A DNA stretch of 64,000 nucleotides from NCBI GenBank assembly GCA_902826485.1, contig CADEEZ010000003.1, positions 1 through 64,000 of the forward strand. Reading direction: 5' to 3'. The notes below the pieces were generated by a model. That model was not told the origin of the DNA. It ran no database searches and saw only the letters and a program-made list of their open reading frames with translations. Of this stretch, positions 25,811 through 36,183 are shown one piece after another. A program made the translations under genes and the position numbers. How positions within the stretch are numbered: the first letter of the stretch is position 1; every line of letters starts with the position of its first letter. The DNA comes from an uncultured Gammaproteobacteria bacterium (GTDB lineage: Bacteria > Pseudomonadota > Gammaproteobacteria > Berkiellales > Berkiellaceae).

Positions 25811-28438
25811 TTATATAAATAATTTTTTTTCAACCCAATCAAACACCGATTCTAGTGCTTTATTTAAGCCAGCTGGATTATCTCCACCTGCTTGAGCAAA
25901 GTCGGGTCGCCCACCCCCTTTACCGCCAACCTGAGAAGAAACGAAGTTTACTAACTCCCCTGCGTGAATTTTATTCACCAGATCTTTGGTCACCCCACTC
26001 ATTAGGATAACTTTGTCGTCTTCCACTAACCCTAAAACCACCACACCAGAACCCAATTTGTTTTTTAAATCGTCTACCGAGATTCTTAATGTTTTAGCAT
26101 CTCCTGTTGGCAATACCTGTGCAAGCACTTGAATGCCTTGGATGGTTTTTGCCTGCGAAGCATAATCTTTTGCTTGGCCTGTGGCTAACTGTTGTTTTAA
26201 TCGCTCATTTTCTTTTTCAACTTTACGCAACTGTTCCAATGCTTGCGTGATTTTTTGGCTCAATTGAGATCTGTCGGCTTTGAACACACCAGACAACCCC
26301 TGCAACATTTTTTCATCTTCTTGAAAACGGGCGAAGGCCTTTTGCCCAGTAATGGCTTCTATTCGTCGCACACCTGATGCAACACCCGTCTCTGAAATAA
26401 TTTTCATCTGACCAATGTCGCCCGTTCGAGCACTATGTGTTCCGCCACACAACTCAACCGAAAAGTCACCACCCATTTTTAATACTCGCACCGTGTCGCC
26501 ATATTTTTCGCCAAATAAAGCCATGGCACCCGATTTCAGTGCTTCTTCCGTTGGCATTAAAGTAACTTCAGCAGCGGTATTATCGAGGATTTTTTCATTA
26601 ACCAGATTTTCGACATCCGAAATTTCTTGTTGAGTTAAAGCCGAAAAATGTGAAAAATCGAAACGCAAACGATCAGGATCAACCAATGACCCTTTTTGAG
26701 TAACATGTGCACCCAATATTTTTCTTAGGGCCGCGTGCAATAAATGCGTCGCAGAATGATTCAGCATGGTAGCAGCGCGTTTATCTTTGTCTACTTCTGC
26801 GACTATTTTGTCGCCGATAGTTAATTTACCCGATAAACATTGCACCGTGTGTACAATAGCCTGATTGATTTTTTGGGTGTCGAGCACCTGGCAAGTCATT
26901 TGCTCAGATCTAAATACCCCTTTATCGCCCACTTGCCCGCCAGATTCTGCATAAAAAGGCGAGTGATCTAATATCACTTGGATGCGTTGATCAGCATTAT
27001 TTTGATTAAAGACATACTCAGGTTGTTCTTGACCATCAACTAAAATTCGTTGAATAACCGATGTGGTGCTTAATTCATGATATCCCACAAAATCGGTTTT
27101 ATCTTGTAAGCTCAATTGGCTACCATAATCTGCCCCAAACTGACTGGCCGCACGCGCCCGTTCTCTTTGGGCATTCATGGCTTGCTCAAAACCTGCAGCA
27201 TCTACCGTAAAATTTCGCTCTCTGGCAATGTCATTGGTTAAATCTAATGGAAAACCATAGGTATCATATAATTTAAACGCCAATTCACCCGGAATCACCC
27301 CATCAGAAATAGAATGCAAAGCCGTGTCTAAAATTCTTAAGCCTTGTTCCAAGGTTTTATTAAATTGTTCTTCTTCTTGACGTAAGACTTTTTCAACTTG
27401 TTTCTGATTTGCTTTTAATTCAGGATAAGCATCGCCCATTAATCTGACCAAAGGCGCCACTAATTGATAAAAAAATGGTTCTGTTGGGTCGCATTTGTGG
27501 CCATGTCGGATGGCCCTTCGAATAATTCGTCTTAATACATATCCCCTGCCTTCATTACTAGGGAACACACCATCGGCTATCAGAAAAGCACAAGAACGAA
27601 TATGATCAGCAATCACTCTTAAAGATTGAACGATTTTTTTATCTTCAGGATTAACATCTAAAATTCTACTCGCATGGTGAATTAAAGTATGAAACAAATC
27701 GATTTCATAATTACTGTGCACGCCTTGCAATATCGCCGCCAAACGCTCTATGCCCATGCCTGTATCCACAGAAGGTTTTGGCAAAGGATGCAACCTACCG
27801 TCTTGCGTGCGGTTATATTGCATAAAGACCAAATTCCAAATTTCAATGTACCTATCACCAGATTGATCCGGTGAGCCAGGAGGGCCTCCCCAAATTTTTG
27901 GGCCATGGTCGTAAAAAATTTCAGTGCAAGGGCCACACGGCCCCGTATCGCCCATCGACCAAAAATTATCGTCTTCACCACAATAAGAAAGTCTCTCGGG
28001 AGACACGCCTATTTCTTTTATCCAAATATCAGCAGCCTCTTGGTCGTCTTTATAAACACTCACCCAGAGTTTTTCTTTGGGAATACCAAATTCTTGGGTT
28101 AATAAATTCCACGCAAATTGAATGGCGTCTTTTTTAAAATAATCCCCAAAACTAAAATTGCCGAGCATTTCAAAAAAGGTATGATGCCGAGCGGTATAGC
28201 CCACGTTTTCTAAATCATTGTGTTTGCCACCTGCTCTCACACAGCGTTGTGCCGTGGCTGCTCGTGTGTAGGCTCTTTTGTCTTGTCCTAAAAATACATC
28301 TTTAAATTGATTCATGCCTGCATTGGTAAACAACAAAGTATCGTCGCCTTGTGGGACTAAACTGCTACTTGCTACAACGGTATGCTGATTTTTAGCAAAA
28401 TAATCTAAAAATGTTTTTCGGATAGTCTCAACTTTCAT
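25811..28438 (-). CDS. alaS: Alanine--tRNA ligase
   Basis: 875 residues, full length. The class II catalytic core is at the N-terminus (MKVETIRKTFLDYF, FTNAGMNQFKDVF), with GDTGPCGPCTEI. The editing domain carries the zinc-binding NHSATHLLHAAL and ELCGGTH motifs. The C-Ala domain ends with GGKGGGRPDFAQAGG. It charges tRNA-Ala and clears mischarged Ser and Gly. It is transcribed from recX toward lysC; a MITE-like repeat separates it from recX. Confidence 0.98.
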   Translation of the reverse strand: MKVETIRKTFLDYFAKNQHTVVASSSLVPQGDDTLLFTNAGMNQFKDVFLGQDKRAYTRAATAQRCVRAGGKHNDLENVGYTARHHTFFEMLGNFSFGDYFKKDAIQFAWNLLTQEFGIPKEKLWVSVYKDDQEAADIWIKEIGVSPERLSYCGEDDNFWSMGDTGPCGPCTEIFYDHGPKIWGGPPGSPDQSGDRYIEIWNLVFMQYNRTQDGRLHPLPKPSVDTGMGIERLAAILQGVHSNYEIDLFHTLIHHASRILDVNPEDKKIVQSLRVIADHIRSCAFLIADGVFPSNEGRGYVLRRIIRRAIRHGHKCDPTEPFFYQLVAPLVRLMGDAYPELKANQKQVEKVLRQEEEQFNKTLEQGLRILDTALHSISDGVIPGELAFKLYDTYGFPLDLTNDIARERNFTVDAAGFEQAMNAQRERARAASQFGADYGSQLSLQDKTDFVGYHELSTTSVIQRILVDGQEQPEYVFNQNNADQRIQVILDHSPFYAESGGQVGDKGVFRSEQMTCQVLDTQKINQAIVHTVQCLSGKLTIGDKIVAEVDKDKRAATMLNHSATHLLHAALRKILGAHVTQKGSLVDPDRLRFDFSHFSALTQQEISDVENLVNEKILDNTAAEVTLMPTEEALKSGAMALFGEKYGDTVRVLKMGGDFSVELCGGTHSARTGDIGQMKIISETGVASGVRRIEAITGQKAFARFQEDEKMLQGLSGVFKADRSQLSQKITQALEQLRKVEKENERLKQQLATGQAKDYASQAKTIQGIQVLAQVLPTGDAKTLRISVDDLKNKLGSGVVVLGLVEDDKVILMSGVTKDLVNKIHAGELVNFVSSQVGGKGGGRPDFAQAGGDNPAGLNKALESVFDWVEKKLFI

Positions 28439-28490
28439 GCTTCTGGCCTTGGTTGCTGCTGTTAATTTTGTTTTTTGTTACTCAAGAAGA

Positions 28491-28622
28491 GACGGCACAG
28501 AGGCCGTCCCCTACAAAAATATATGCCTATTTCAACGGTATGAGATTCGGCTAGTTTCACTATTATTCGATAAATAATTCATCGCTCATTTCTGCTGTAG
28601 GGGACGGCCTCTGTGCCGTCCC
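28491..28622. repeat. Inverted-repeat element, family B copy 2
   Basis: Arms 28491-28514 (gacggcacagaggccgtccc then ctac) and 28597-28622 pair as inverse complements around an AT-rich core of about 80 bases. Same arms as at 23733 and 34101. It lies between recX and alaS, so it may separate their transcripts. Confidence 0.9.
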
Positions 28623-28641
28623 TTTTATCTCTTTTATTCTC

Positions 28642-29145
28642 TCAATATCTCTCATCCATTTCTGTAGCGCAGCTACTGTCTTTCAACGCCCTTCTAATTT
28701 GCTCTGAGGTATACCCTTTGCTTTGTAAATACTTGGCTTTTTTAGGCCAAATGATGGATTGATCATCACCAAATTTTTTACCTAAAACTTGCACGGCTTG
28801 TTCAACCCAGTTTATTTCTTGCCAGGCTTCACAGTCTTCTAAAAAATGATTTATTTGTTGTTCTGTTAAACCTTTGTGGTTTAACTCATATAAAATTTTT
28901 ACCGGGCCTACTTTTTGGTTAATTTTCATGCGGGCAAAGGCATGAACAAATCTTTTTTCTGATAACCACCCAGCTTCGGTTATTTTTAATATAACCTGGT
29001 TAATGACTTCAGGTGATTTAGGTTGATTTAAACTCACGCATTTTTGATTTAACTTGGTGGTTAATTGACATGCGGTTTGTTCACCACGCGTCAATAATCT
29101 GATGGCGTAGTTGTAGAGTTTTTTTTCTAAATCTATGTCTGTCAT
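28642..29145 (-). CDS. recX: Regulatory protein RecX
   Basis: 167 residues, typical of RecX. Helical repeats are seen: LYNYAIRLLTRGEQTACQL, GWLSEKRFVHAFARMKI, GPVKILYELNHKGL and YLQSKGYTSEQIRRAL, the last being the usual RecX C-terminal motif. RecX binds and inhibits RecA filaments. The position directly downstream of recA on the same strand (87-base gap) is the classic arrangement. A short hairpin (gtcccttaaaagggac) lies between them. Confidence 0.93.
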   Translation of the reverse strand: MTDIDLEKKLYNYAIRLLTRGEQTACQLTTKLNQKCVSLNQPKSPEVINQVILKITEAGWLSEKRFVHAFARMKINQKVGPVKILYELNHKGLTEQQINHFLEDCEAWQEINWVEQAVQVLGKKFGDDQSIIWPKKAKYLQSKGYTSEQIRRALKDSSCATEMDERY

Positions 29146-29232
29146 AATTTAAATGCCCGCCGGGCAAATCGAAGTCTTTTTGTCCCTTAAAAGGGACAAA
29201 TAAAACCCCAATTTTTTGTCAGAGAACTTTTT

Positions 29233-30300
29233 TTATACTTCAAACTCTTCTGTTATTTCGTCTTCTACTTTATGTCTGCTAATCCCTGCCGCTCTACTCG
29301 CTTTTCTCGCATCTTCAATAAAATGCTGACGAATTTTCGCTTCAAGCTCAGTAGCCAATGCGGGATTATCTTTCAAAAATTGACGGGCATTTTCTTTGCC
29401 TTGGCCTACTTTTTGACCATTGCAAGCATACCAAGCGCCGGATTTTTCCATTAAGCCTAGTGTGACAGCAAAATCGATGATTTCACCCATCTTACAAATG
29501 CCTTCGCTGTATATAATTTCAAACTCAGCTTGTCTGAAAGGCGGCGCCACTTTATTTTTAACGACTTTAACACGGGTTTCATTGCCTAAGATTTCTTCGC
29601 CTTTTTTCACCGCGCCGGTGCGTCTGATGTCTAAACGAACTGAAGCATAAAACTTAAGCGCATTTCCGCCTGTGGTGGTTTCAGGGTTACCAAACATCAC
29701 CCCAATTTTCATTCGAATTTGGTTAATAAACACGACCAGCGTATTAGAACGTTTAATATTACCGGTGAGTTTACGCAACGCTTGTGACATTAAACGCGCT
29801 TGTAGTCCCATATGCGAGTCGCCCATTTCGCCTTCAATTTCGGCTTTAGGGGTTAATGCCGCCACGGAGTCGACAATAATTAAATCAACCGCCCCAGAAC
29901 GCACTAACATGTCAGCAATTTCTAATGCTTGCTCGCCCGTATCAGGCTGAGAGACCAATAATTCTTTGATGTTTACGCCTAATTTTTCAGCGTAAATCGG
30001 ATCGAGTGCATGTTCTGCGTCAATAAAGGCCGCCGTGCCACCATTTTTTTGACATTCTGCGACCACATGTAATGTTAAGGTTGTTTTACCTGAAGATTCT
30101 GGGCCAAAAATTTCGACGATTCGACCTTTTGGCAAACCGCCAATGCCTAAAGCAATGTCTAAGCCGAGTGAGCCGGTTGAAATTGCTTCAATTTCAGGCA
30201 TCACACTGTCATCACCCAAACGCATCACTGAGCCTTTGCCAAACTGTTTATCAATTTGTGAGAGCGCTGCGGTCAAGGCTTTTTTTCTGTTATCATCCAT
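29233..30300 (-). CDS. recA: Recombinase RecA
   Basis: 355 residues from ATG at 30298-30300, preceded by GGAGAA; an in-frame TTG upstream (30354) would add 18 unusual residues and is not used here. Motifs: [15 protein letters not shown] (Walker A), [15 protein letters not shown] (Walker B), [20 protein letters not shown] (L2 loop). It forms filaments on single-stranded DNA for recombination and SOS induction. It is divergent from mutS across 77 bases; no clear LexA box (CTGT-N8-ACAG) is visible there. Confidence 0.98.
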   Translation of the reverse strand: MDDNRKKALTAALSQIDKQFGKGSVMRLGDDSVMPEIEAISTGSLGLDIALGIGGLPKGRIVEIFGPESSGKTTLTLHVVAECQKNGGTAAFIDAEHALDPIYAEKLGVNIKELLVSQPDTGEQALEIADMLVRSGAVDLIIVDSVAALTPKAEIEGEMGDSHMGLQARLMSQALRKLTGNIKRSNTLVVFINQIRMKIGVMFGNPETTTGGNALKFYASVRLDIRRTGAVKKGEEILGNETRVKVVKNKVAPPFRQAEFEIIYSEGICKMGEIIDFAVTLGLMEKSGAWYACNGQKVGQGKENARQFLKDNPALATELEAKIRQHFIEDARKASRAAGISRHKVEDEITEEFEV

Positions 30301-30377
30301 CGGGATTTCTCCAATTTTTAAAATAAGCAATTCAACAAAATAGTAAATTATCAAGCTGTAAACTAGGTTAGCAGAAA

Positions 30378-32954
30378 ATGGATACGCAACATACCCCGAT
30401 GATGCAACAATACTTGGGCATCAAAGCACGTCACTCCTCACATTTAGTCTTTTATCGCATGGGTGATTTTTATGAATTATTTTTTGAAGATGCAAAAAAA
30501 GCAGCCAAATTACTTAATCTTACTTTAACAGCAAGAGGACAATCTGGCGGTCAGCCCATTCCGATGGCTGGCATTCCCTACCACGCCGCAGATGGCTATC
30601 TTGCTAAATTAGTTAAATTTGGCGAATCCATCGCTATTTGTGAACAAATCGGCGATCCCGCGACGACCAAAGGCATCGTTGAAAGGCAAGTTGTCCGAAT
30701 TATTACTCCCGGCACCCTTACTGACGAAGCACTATTAGATTCGCATCAAGAAAATTTAGTTTGTTGTGTTTATTTTCATCAAGATCAATTTGGTTTAAGC
30801 ACTATCGAACTGAGCACCGGCCGTTTTGTTATTTTGCAAGGCATTACGAGCACCCAACTACTCAGTGAAATAGAACGACTCCAACCTAAAGAATTGCTCA
30901 TTAATCCGGTCGATGAAGCATTATACCGACAACTCAAACAAATATTGGGTCAATCAGCTATATTAGTTCAGCAAGCCTGGGATTTTGATTTACCCAGCGC
31001 TACGCGAGATTTATGCCAATTTTTTAATCTAAAAAGTTTAGCTGTTTTTCAATGCCAAGATTTACCCAAGGCCATCGCCAGCGCAGGCTGTTTATTACGC
31101 TATGTTCAAGACACGCAAAAAGCGTCGCTTTCTCACATTGGGCAGTTACAAGTTGAACGCCCCGAAAAAGCCTTACACCTTGATGCGCATACCCGGCGTA
31201 ATCTCGAACTGTGCCAAAATCAGCAAGGCGGTAAAAATCATACGGTATTAAGCATTTTAGATAAAACGCATACCCCAATGGGGGGACGTTTGCTCTATCG
31301 TTGGCTTAACCTACCCAGTCGAGATCAAGCTTTGCTTACACAAAGACAATTATCGATAGATTATTTTATTACCCACGAATTGATTGCGCCTATACGCGAA
31401 TTACTAAAAGACATCGGTGACATTGAACGCATTTTAGCCCGCGTTGTTTTAAAATCGGCACGCCCTGCCGATTTATTAAAACTGGCCAAAACCTTACAAC
31501 TGCTTCCCCAATTAGCCAAACTTGCGAATAAAAAAAATCTTGACCATCCTATTGGCGCAATGCTCAACACCCTTAATTTACATCTACCCCTCTGTGATTA
31601 TTTACATTCAGCGATTGATGAAAATCCGGCCAATTTAATTAAAGACGGGAATGTGATAAAAAAAGGCTTTGATGCAGAATTAGATGAGCTGAGAGATATC
31701 AGTACCAGTGCTGAATCTCACTTGGCTAAATTTCAGACAAAAGAAATTAAACGAACCCAAATTCCTACCCTTAAAGTTGGCTACAATCGCGTGCATGGTT
31801 TTTATATTGAAATCAGCCGAATGCAAGCCAAAAACGCCCCCAAAGAGTACATTCGTCGGCAAACCCTTAAAAATGCTGAACGGTTTATTACGCCTGAATT
31901 AAAAACCTTTGAAGATAAAATATTATCGAGTCAAGAACGCGCATTACAACGCGAAAAAATATTATACGACCAAATCCTCGATTTTGTGCTGTTAGACTTA
32001 AAACCGCTGCAAAAAACGGCTTCCAATCTCGCGCACCTAGATGTATTTTCGACCTTGGCTTATGTGGCAGAAACACACCATTGGGTCAAGCCTACTTTAA
32101 CCTCAACCCAAGAAATAAGCATCGTTAAAGGCCGACATTGTATTATTGAGCCGTTATTGGGCGATAAATTTATCCCGAATGATTTGAAGTTAAATACTGA
32201 GACGTGTTTATGGATGATAACCGGGCCCAACATGGGCGGTAAATCCACGTTTATGCGCCAAACAGCGCTGATTGTTTTGTTGGCGCATATCGGCAGTTAT
32301 GTGCCCGCCGATTCAGCAACCATTGGGCCAATTGATCGTATTTTTACTCGCATAGGCGCACAAGATGAATTGGCACAAGGCCAATCTACTTTTATGGTCG
32401 AAATGACGGAAGCCGCCAATATTTTGCGTTACGCCACTCAAAACAGTTTGGTATTGATGGACGAAATTGGACGGGGCACCAGCACCTATGATGGGCTCTC
32501 GTTAGCCTGGGCCATGTTAAGTCACCTAGCCGAAAAAACGCGCTGCTTCACTTTATTTTCCACACACTATTTTGAATTAACCGAAGTGGTAAACAAGCTG
32601 GCTCATGCAAAAAATGTGCATCTCGATGCCAAAGAATATCAAGAAGAATTGGTATTTTTGCACAAAGTTGCGCCTGGCCCTGCTAATAAAAGCTACGGAT
32701 TACAAGTGGCTAAATTAGCCGGCGTGCCCTTACCTATTATTCAAAATGCTAAAAATATTTTAAGCCAGTTAGAATCAGATGCCGCTAATCTTAATGAAGA
32801 TTACAGTCAATCTGTTGCTAATAGTATAGTTATGGAACTAAAAAATATAGATTTTAATAATCTTACAGCTAAACAAGCATTAGATTTAGTTTATGAACTG
32901 AAAAAAATGAGTAATACTATAAGCAGTAAGCCAGAGACTGTTGCAGCAACGTAA
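30378..32954 (+). CDS. mutS: DNA mismatch repair protein MutS
   Basis: 858 residues. The N-terminal mismatch-recognition domain carries [18 protein letters not shown] (the Phe-x-Glu wedge is F-Y-E). The ATPase has [16 protein letters not shown] (Walker A), [20 protein letters not shown] (Walker B and signature) and FSTHYFELT. It is full length with all key residues. It recognises mispairs and recruits MutL, which is not in this window. It is divergent from recA. Confidence 0.98.
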   Translation: MDTQHTPMMQQYLGIKARHSSHLVFYRMGDFYELFFEDAKKAAKLLNLTLTARGQSGGQPIPMAGIPYHAADGYLAKLVKFGESIAICEQIGDPATTKGIVERQVVRIITPGTLTDEALLDSHQENLVCCVYFHQDQFGLSTIELSTGRFVILQGITSTQLLSEIERLQPKELLINPVDEALYRQLKQILGQSAILVQQAWDFDLPSATRDLCQFFNLKSLAVFQCQDLPKAIASAGCLLRYVQDTQKASLSHIGQLQVERPEKALHLDAHTRRNLELCQNQQGGKNHTVLSILDKTHTPMGGRLLYRWLNLPSRDQALLTQRQLSIDYFITHELIAPIRELLKDIGDIERILARVVLKSARPADLLKLAKTLQLLPQLAKLANKKNLDHPIGAMLNTLNLHLPLCDYLHSAIDENPANLIKDGNVIKKGFDAELDELRDISTSAESHLAKFQTKEIKRTQIPTLKVGYNRVHGFYIEISRMQAKNAPKEYIRRQTLKNAERFITPELKTFEDKILSSQERALQREKILYDQILDFVLLDLKPLQKTASNLAHLDVFSTLAYVAETHHWVKPTLTSTQEISIVKGRHCIIEPLLGDKFIPNDLKLNTETCLWMITGPNMGGKSTFMRQTALIVLLAHIGSYVPADSATIGPIDRIFTRIGAQDELAQGQSTFMVEMTEAANILRYATQNSLVLMDEIGRGTSTYDGLSLAWAMLSHLAEKTRCFTLFSTHYFELTEVVNKLAHAKNVHLDAKEYQEELVFLHKVAPGPANKSYGLQVAKLAGVPLPIIQNAKNILSQLESDAANLNEDYSQSVANSIVMELKNIDFNNLTAKQALDLVYELKKMSNTISSKPETVAAT

Positions 32955-32975
32955 AAAGGGGATGCACCTAGCTTA

Positions 32976-33000
32976 ACCGCGGACAAGTCGCGGTACGTAG
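32976..33000. repeat. Single-arm relic of repeat family C
   Basis: Bases accgcggacaagtcgcggta followed by cgtag match one arm of the inverted pair at 62144-62240 (gcggcttgtccgcggt and inverse). It contains a small hairpin (ccgcgg...cgcgg). No second arm is seen in the short mutS-deaminase gap. Confidence 0.6.
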
Positions 33001-33039
33001 TGCCACACGATAAAACAACCAGAAAGGAAGCCATGGTTT

Positions 33040-34071
33040 ATGACTGATCTATCTACCTTAGTAAAAAAGCTACCTAAAGCTGAATTACATGTACATATCG
33101 AAGGGACATTGGAGCCCGAATTATTAATTAAATTAGCGCAAAAAAATAAGATTGATATCCCCTACAAATCAGTAAGCGAAATAAAACAAGCATACCAATT
33201 CAGAAATTTAGAGGCCTTTTTAGAATTATATTATCAAGCGACCAATGTCTTGGTAGACCAAACAGATTTTTATCATTTGACCATTGCTTATTTTGAACGC
33301 ATTGCACAAGACAATGTTCGACACGTTGAATTATTTTTCGACCCCCAAGCACACGTTTCACGTGGCGTCCATTTTAGTGAAGTGATTGAAGGGATTTTAC
33401 AGGGCATGGAAGAAGCCCGGGCGCGATTTAATATCACTTCAAAACTTATTTTATGTTTTTTACGACATTTATCAGAAGAAAGTGCTTTTGATATGCTCAA
33501 GATGGCACTCCCCTACCGAAATTACATTACGGCAGTTGGGTTAGATTCGGCTGAAAAAGACCATCCGCCTAAAAACTTTGAACGCGTTTTTACCCAAGCC
33601 CGATTAGAAGGCTTTTTAACGGTGGTGCATGCAGGAGAAGAAGGCCCTGCTGATTATGTTCGACAAGCGATTGAATTGTTGAAAGCACGCCGTATCGATC
33701 ATGGAGTCAGATGTGCTGAAGATCCTGAATTGGTCAAAAAATTGATTGAGCTGAAGATCCCTTTAACCGTTTGTCCTATCTCTAATATTAAACTCAAAGT
33801 TTTCTCAAAAATTACCGATCACAACATTCGCGCGTTATACGACAGTGGGTTGTTAGTGACGATTAATTCTGATGATCCTGCGTTTTTTGGCGGATATATT
33901 AACGATAATTTTATGGAACTAGTGGATCATTTGCGTTTTCAAGCACCTGAAATCATCCAATTATGTAAAAATAGCTTTATGGCGAGCTTTTTAGATTCGG
34001 GTTCTAAAGAAGAATATTTAAAGTTGATTGATGACACTGTAAAAGAGTTAATGGCAGAGCAGCCGGCGTGA
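33040..34071 (+). CDS. Adenine/adenosine deaminase family protein
   Basis: 343 residues starting at ATG 33040 with AGGAAG upstream. Metal-binding and catalytic motifs of the family are all present: AELHVHIEGT (His-x-His), VVHAGEEGP (His and Glu), RIDHGVR and NSDDPAFFGG (Asp). AVGLDSAEKDHPP and FFDPQAHVSRG match the adenine deaminase branch (PA0148 type) better than true adenosine deaminase, so adenine to hypoxanthine is the likelier reaction. It acts in cytosolic purine salvage. It probably has its own promoter downstream of mutS. Confidence 0.88.
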   Translation: MTDLSTLVKKLPKAELHVHIEGTLEPELLIKLAQKNKIDIPYKSVSEIKQAYQFRNLEAFLELYYQATNVLVDQTDFYHLTIAYFERIAQDNVRHVELFFDPQAHVSRGVHFSEVIEGILQGMEEARARFNITSKLILCFLRHLSEESAFDMLKMALPYRNYITAVGLDSAEKDHPPKNFERVFTQARLEGFLTVVHAGEEGPADYVRQAIELLKARRIDHGVRCAEDPELVKKLIELKIPLTVCPISNIKLKVFSKITDHNIRALYDSGLLVTINSDDPAFFGGYINDNFMELVDHLRFQAPEIIQLCKNSFMASFLDSGSKEEYLKLIDDTVKELMAEQPA

Positions 34072-34100
34072 TTAATAATAATGGCGCGGTTCAAGAAAAA

Positions 34101-34238
34101 GGGACGGCACAGAGGCCGTCCCCTACGTAAAAAAAAAATTTTTGCCAATTTTACTTACATTTTCATTTAAAGCATTTTATATACATAAAATATATTAACG
34201 GCATATTCTGGTGTAAGGGACGGCCTCTGTGCCGTCCC
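34101..34238. repeat. Inverted-repeat element, family B copy 3
   Basis: Arms 34101-34126 and 34213-34238 share the gggacggcacagaggccgtc core with the copies at 23733 and 28491. The right arm has one base difference near its start. The core is about 86 bases and AT-rich. It lies between two convergent genes. Confidence 0.9.
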
Positions 34239-34278
34239 TGCTCATATCAATATATTCATGCATCATCTAACCTAGAAG

Positions 34279-36048
34279 TTACTGCTTAGCCGGTCCAGGC
34301 GCCTGAGTAGGTGCTGGCGGTAAAGGTTGTGCCGCAGCTGGCATATCTTCTATTTTTGGCACGTCAATCTTAGGGGCTTCTGCTGGTGCTACTGGTGTCG
34401 CACCTGGCATAGTCCCAAGTTGTGGCGTTTCTTTCACTTCTGATACAGGCATAGGTTCAGAAGGTTTAGCAGGATCATTGGGGTTATTATTCACCATCGG
34501 TTGAATGGGAGAGGCTGGCGAACCCGGCACGGCAGGTGATGCACCTGGCGCAGGCGCTGTAGGCGCAGGAACCGGTTCAGGCTTAGGTTTATTTAGCTCA
34601 GCATGCTTAGCCATAATTTCATTCATGCTTTTGCCATTGATGGTAAAGGTATTGTTTTCATACTTAAACCGGCTAATCATTTTTTTGTTTTCATTGACAA
34701 ATGCGCCGGTTTGAATAGCTTCATCTTTTAGTTTGGCCACATTATCGCTCACCCATTTTTCTTGGGTCGTTTGTTGTTGTGCCCAAAATTCTTTAGGAAG
34801 CCCGTTAGCCGTTTCTTGCGATTGTTTTTCTAACATATAATCAAAAACTGATTCGTCGATGTTAAACTCGCCAGAAGCTTTAGACATCATCATTAGCATA
34901 AAATAATTGTCCAGCTTATCCAGTTTGGCATCCGGGCCGCCTAAACTGGCAATCGCATTGATGAGCACTTGTCCTTGTTGGCTTTGAACAATAATTTGGT
35001 CGATTTTGGCTTCAGGCGTTAATTTAAGCTGTTTGTTAATAATGCTCAAAGCATCTTCTTTATCTTTTGATTGATAGGTTTTCAGTGCTCCTAAGAAACC
35101 CTCTGGTGATTCTTTAGCACTATCTTCAATATTTTTTATCATTTCAATAAAATTTGGCTCAAGATGATGAAAACTGAACATCATATTAATGGGGCCCAAT
35201 TTAATCTTATCAAAAGCCAATGAATCGATATTATAGTTTGCTGACGCGGTTAATAAATTATTTGCTAATCCTAAGACATGTCCAAAGGTCATGCCATTTA
35301 AGCTAACAACGAATTGACCTTCTTGAACGTCAATACTCGAGAGATTGACTTTTATGTCACCAAGCCACATATCCTGATTGGCCATTTTTTGATGATTGCC
35401 ATTTACACCAATGTCTTTTACTTTTATAGAGGTAGTATCTTCAGCTATTTCTATAGAAGGGAAAAGCATTTTATAATTTAACACAGTCATATTGTTGTTT
35501 AAATTCATTGTGCCGTTTAAGCCTTGCCATTTTAAACTCATGTTATTCTTTTTGTGCTCAAATGGTTTGCCTTTTAATTTTGAACTTAAATTACCATTAA
35601 AGGCCACAATGGTTTCTGAAGAATACATGTCTTGAGGAGCAATCGGCCATTTAAAGTCAATCAACTTGGCGCAACTTTTAAAAATCTGTTCATCTATCCC
35701 GACAAATCTTCCGTCAATTTTAGAAAAAGCAAATTGAAATTTTGATGCGCCCTGGCCAAATAATATCGGGCCATGTTGAATGTCTTCTGCAAACTTTAAG
35801 ACTAAAGGTTCTTTGCTATCGGGGCAAAGTTGATTTTGCATATTTTGAGGTAAAGTTATTTTTAAACTGGCACGGGAATGTAACCATCCCAGATCATACG
35901 AAACCACTTCTATTTTATAATTTTGGACCTTAGACAAGGCCTCTAAAGCATGGTGGTAGTGTTTTTTGGTATAGTAGCCACAGACATAGGGCGATGCTGC
36001 TCCACCTGCTACTAGTAACATTAACAGTGATCCTAGGAACTTTTTCAT
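34279..36048 (-). CDS. DUF945/YdgA-like exported or anchored protein
   Basis: 589 residues. The N-terminus is a signal or anchor (KKFLGSLLMLLVAGGAA), followed by the YdgA-type start SYDLGWLHSRASLKITL and a long beta-rich body, for example GPINMMFSFHHLEPN. The last 110 residues are Pro/Ala-rich (PKPEPVPAPTAPAP) and probably disordered. It is longer than E. coli YdgA (about 500 residues) because of this tail. Family function is unknown; proteins are linked to the cell envelope. It is divergent from fadE. Confidence 0.8.
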   Translation of the reverse strand: MKKFLGSLLMLLVAGGAASPYVCGYYTKKHYHHALEALSKVQNYKIEVVSYDLGWLHSRASLKITLPQNMQNQLCPDSKEPLVLKFAEDIQHGPILFGQGASKFQFAFSKIDGRFVGIDEQIFKSCAKLIDFKWPIAPQDMYSSETIVAFNGNLSSKLKGKPFEHKKNNMSLKWQGLNGTMNLNNNMTVLNYKMLFPSIEIAEDTTSIKVKDIGVNGNHQKMANQDMWLGDIKVNLSSIDVQEGQFVVSLNGMTFGHVLGLANNLLTASANYNIDSLAFDKIKLGPINMMFSFHHLEPNFIEMIKNIEDSAKESPEGFLGALKTYQSKDKEDALSIINKQLKLTPEAKIDQIIVQSQQGQVLINAIASLGGPDAKLDKLDNYFMLMMMSKASGEFNIDESVFDYMLEKQSQETANGLPKEFWAQQQTTQEKWVSDNVAKLKDEAIQTGAFVNENKKMISRFKYENNTFTINGKSMNEIMAKHAELNKPKPEPVPAPTAPAPGASPAVPGSPASPIQPMVNNNPNDPAKPSEPMPVSEVKETPQLGTMPGATPVAPAEAPKIDVPKIEDMPAAAQPLPPAPTQAPGPAKQ

Positions 36049-36183
36049 ACAACCGCCTTAGTTTCTTACCTTCTTCAGATGGACTAAAATGGGAACATTG
36101 GGTATTTCGCCCACTCTTGTGTCAAGATCTCGGCAGGTATGAAAAATATTTGAATGCCTTAGAAGAAAAAATGGAGAAGGAAC

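Noticed and set aside
29170-29210. A rho-independent terminator between recA and recX
   Set aside because: The gtcccttaaaagggac stem is not followed by a T-run on the transcribed (minus) strand.
30301-30354. An upstream TTG start for recA adding 18 residues
   Set aside because: The ATG at 30300 has GGAGAA at good spacing and gives the canonical MDDNRKKAL start; the extension is not part of RecA.
30301-30377. A LexA (SOS) box between recA and mutS
   Set aside because: The CTGTAAACTAGGTTAGCAG stretch lacks the CTGT-N8-ACAG symmetry.
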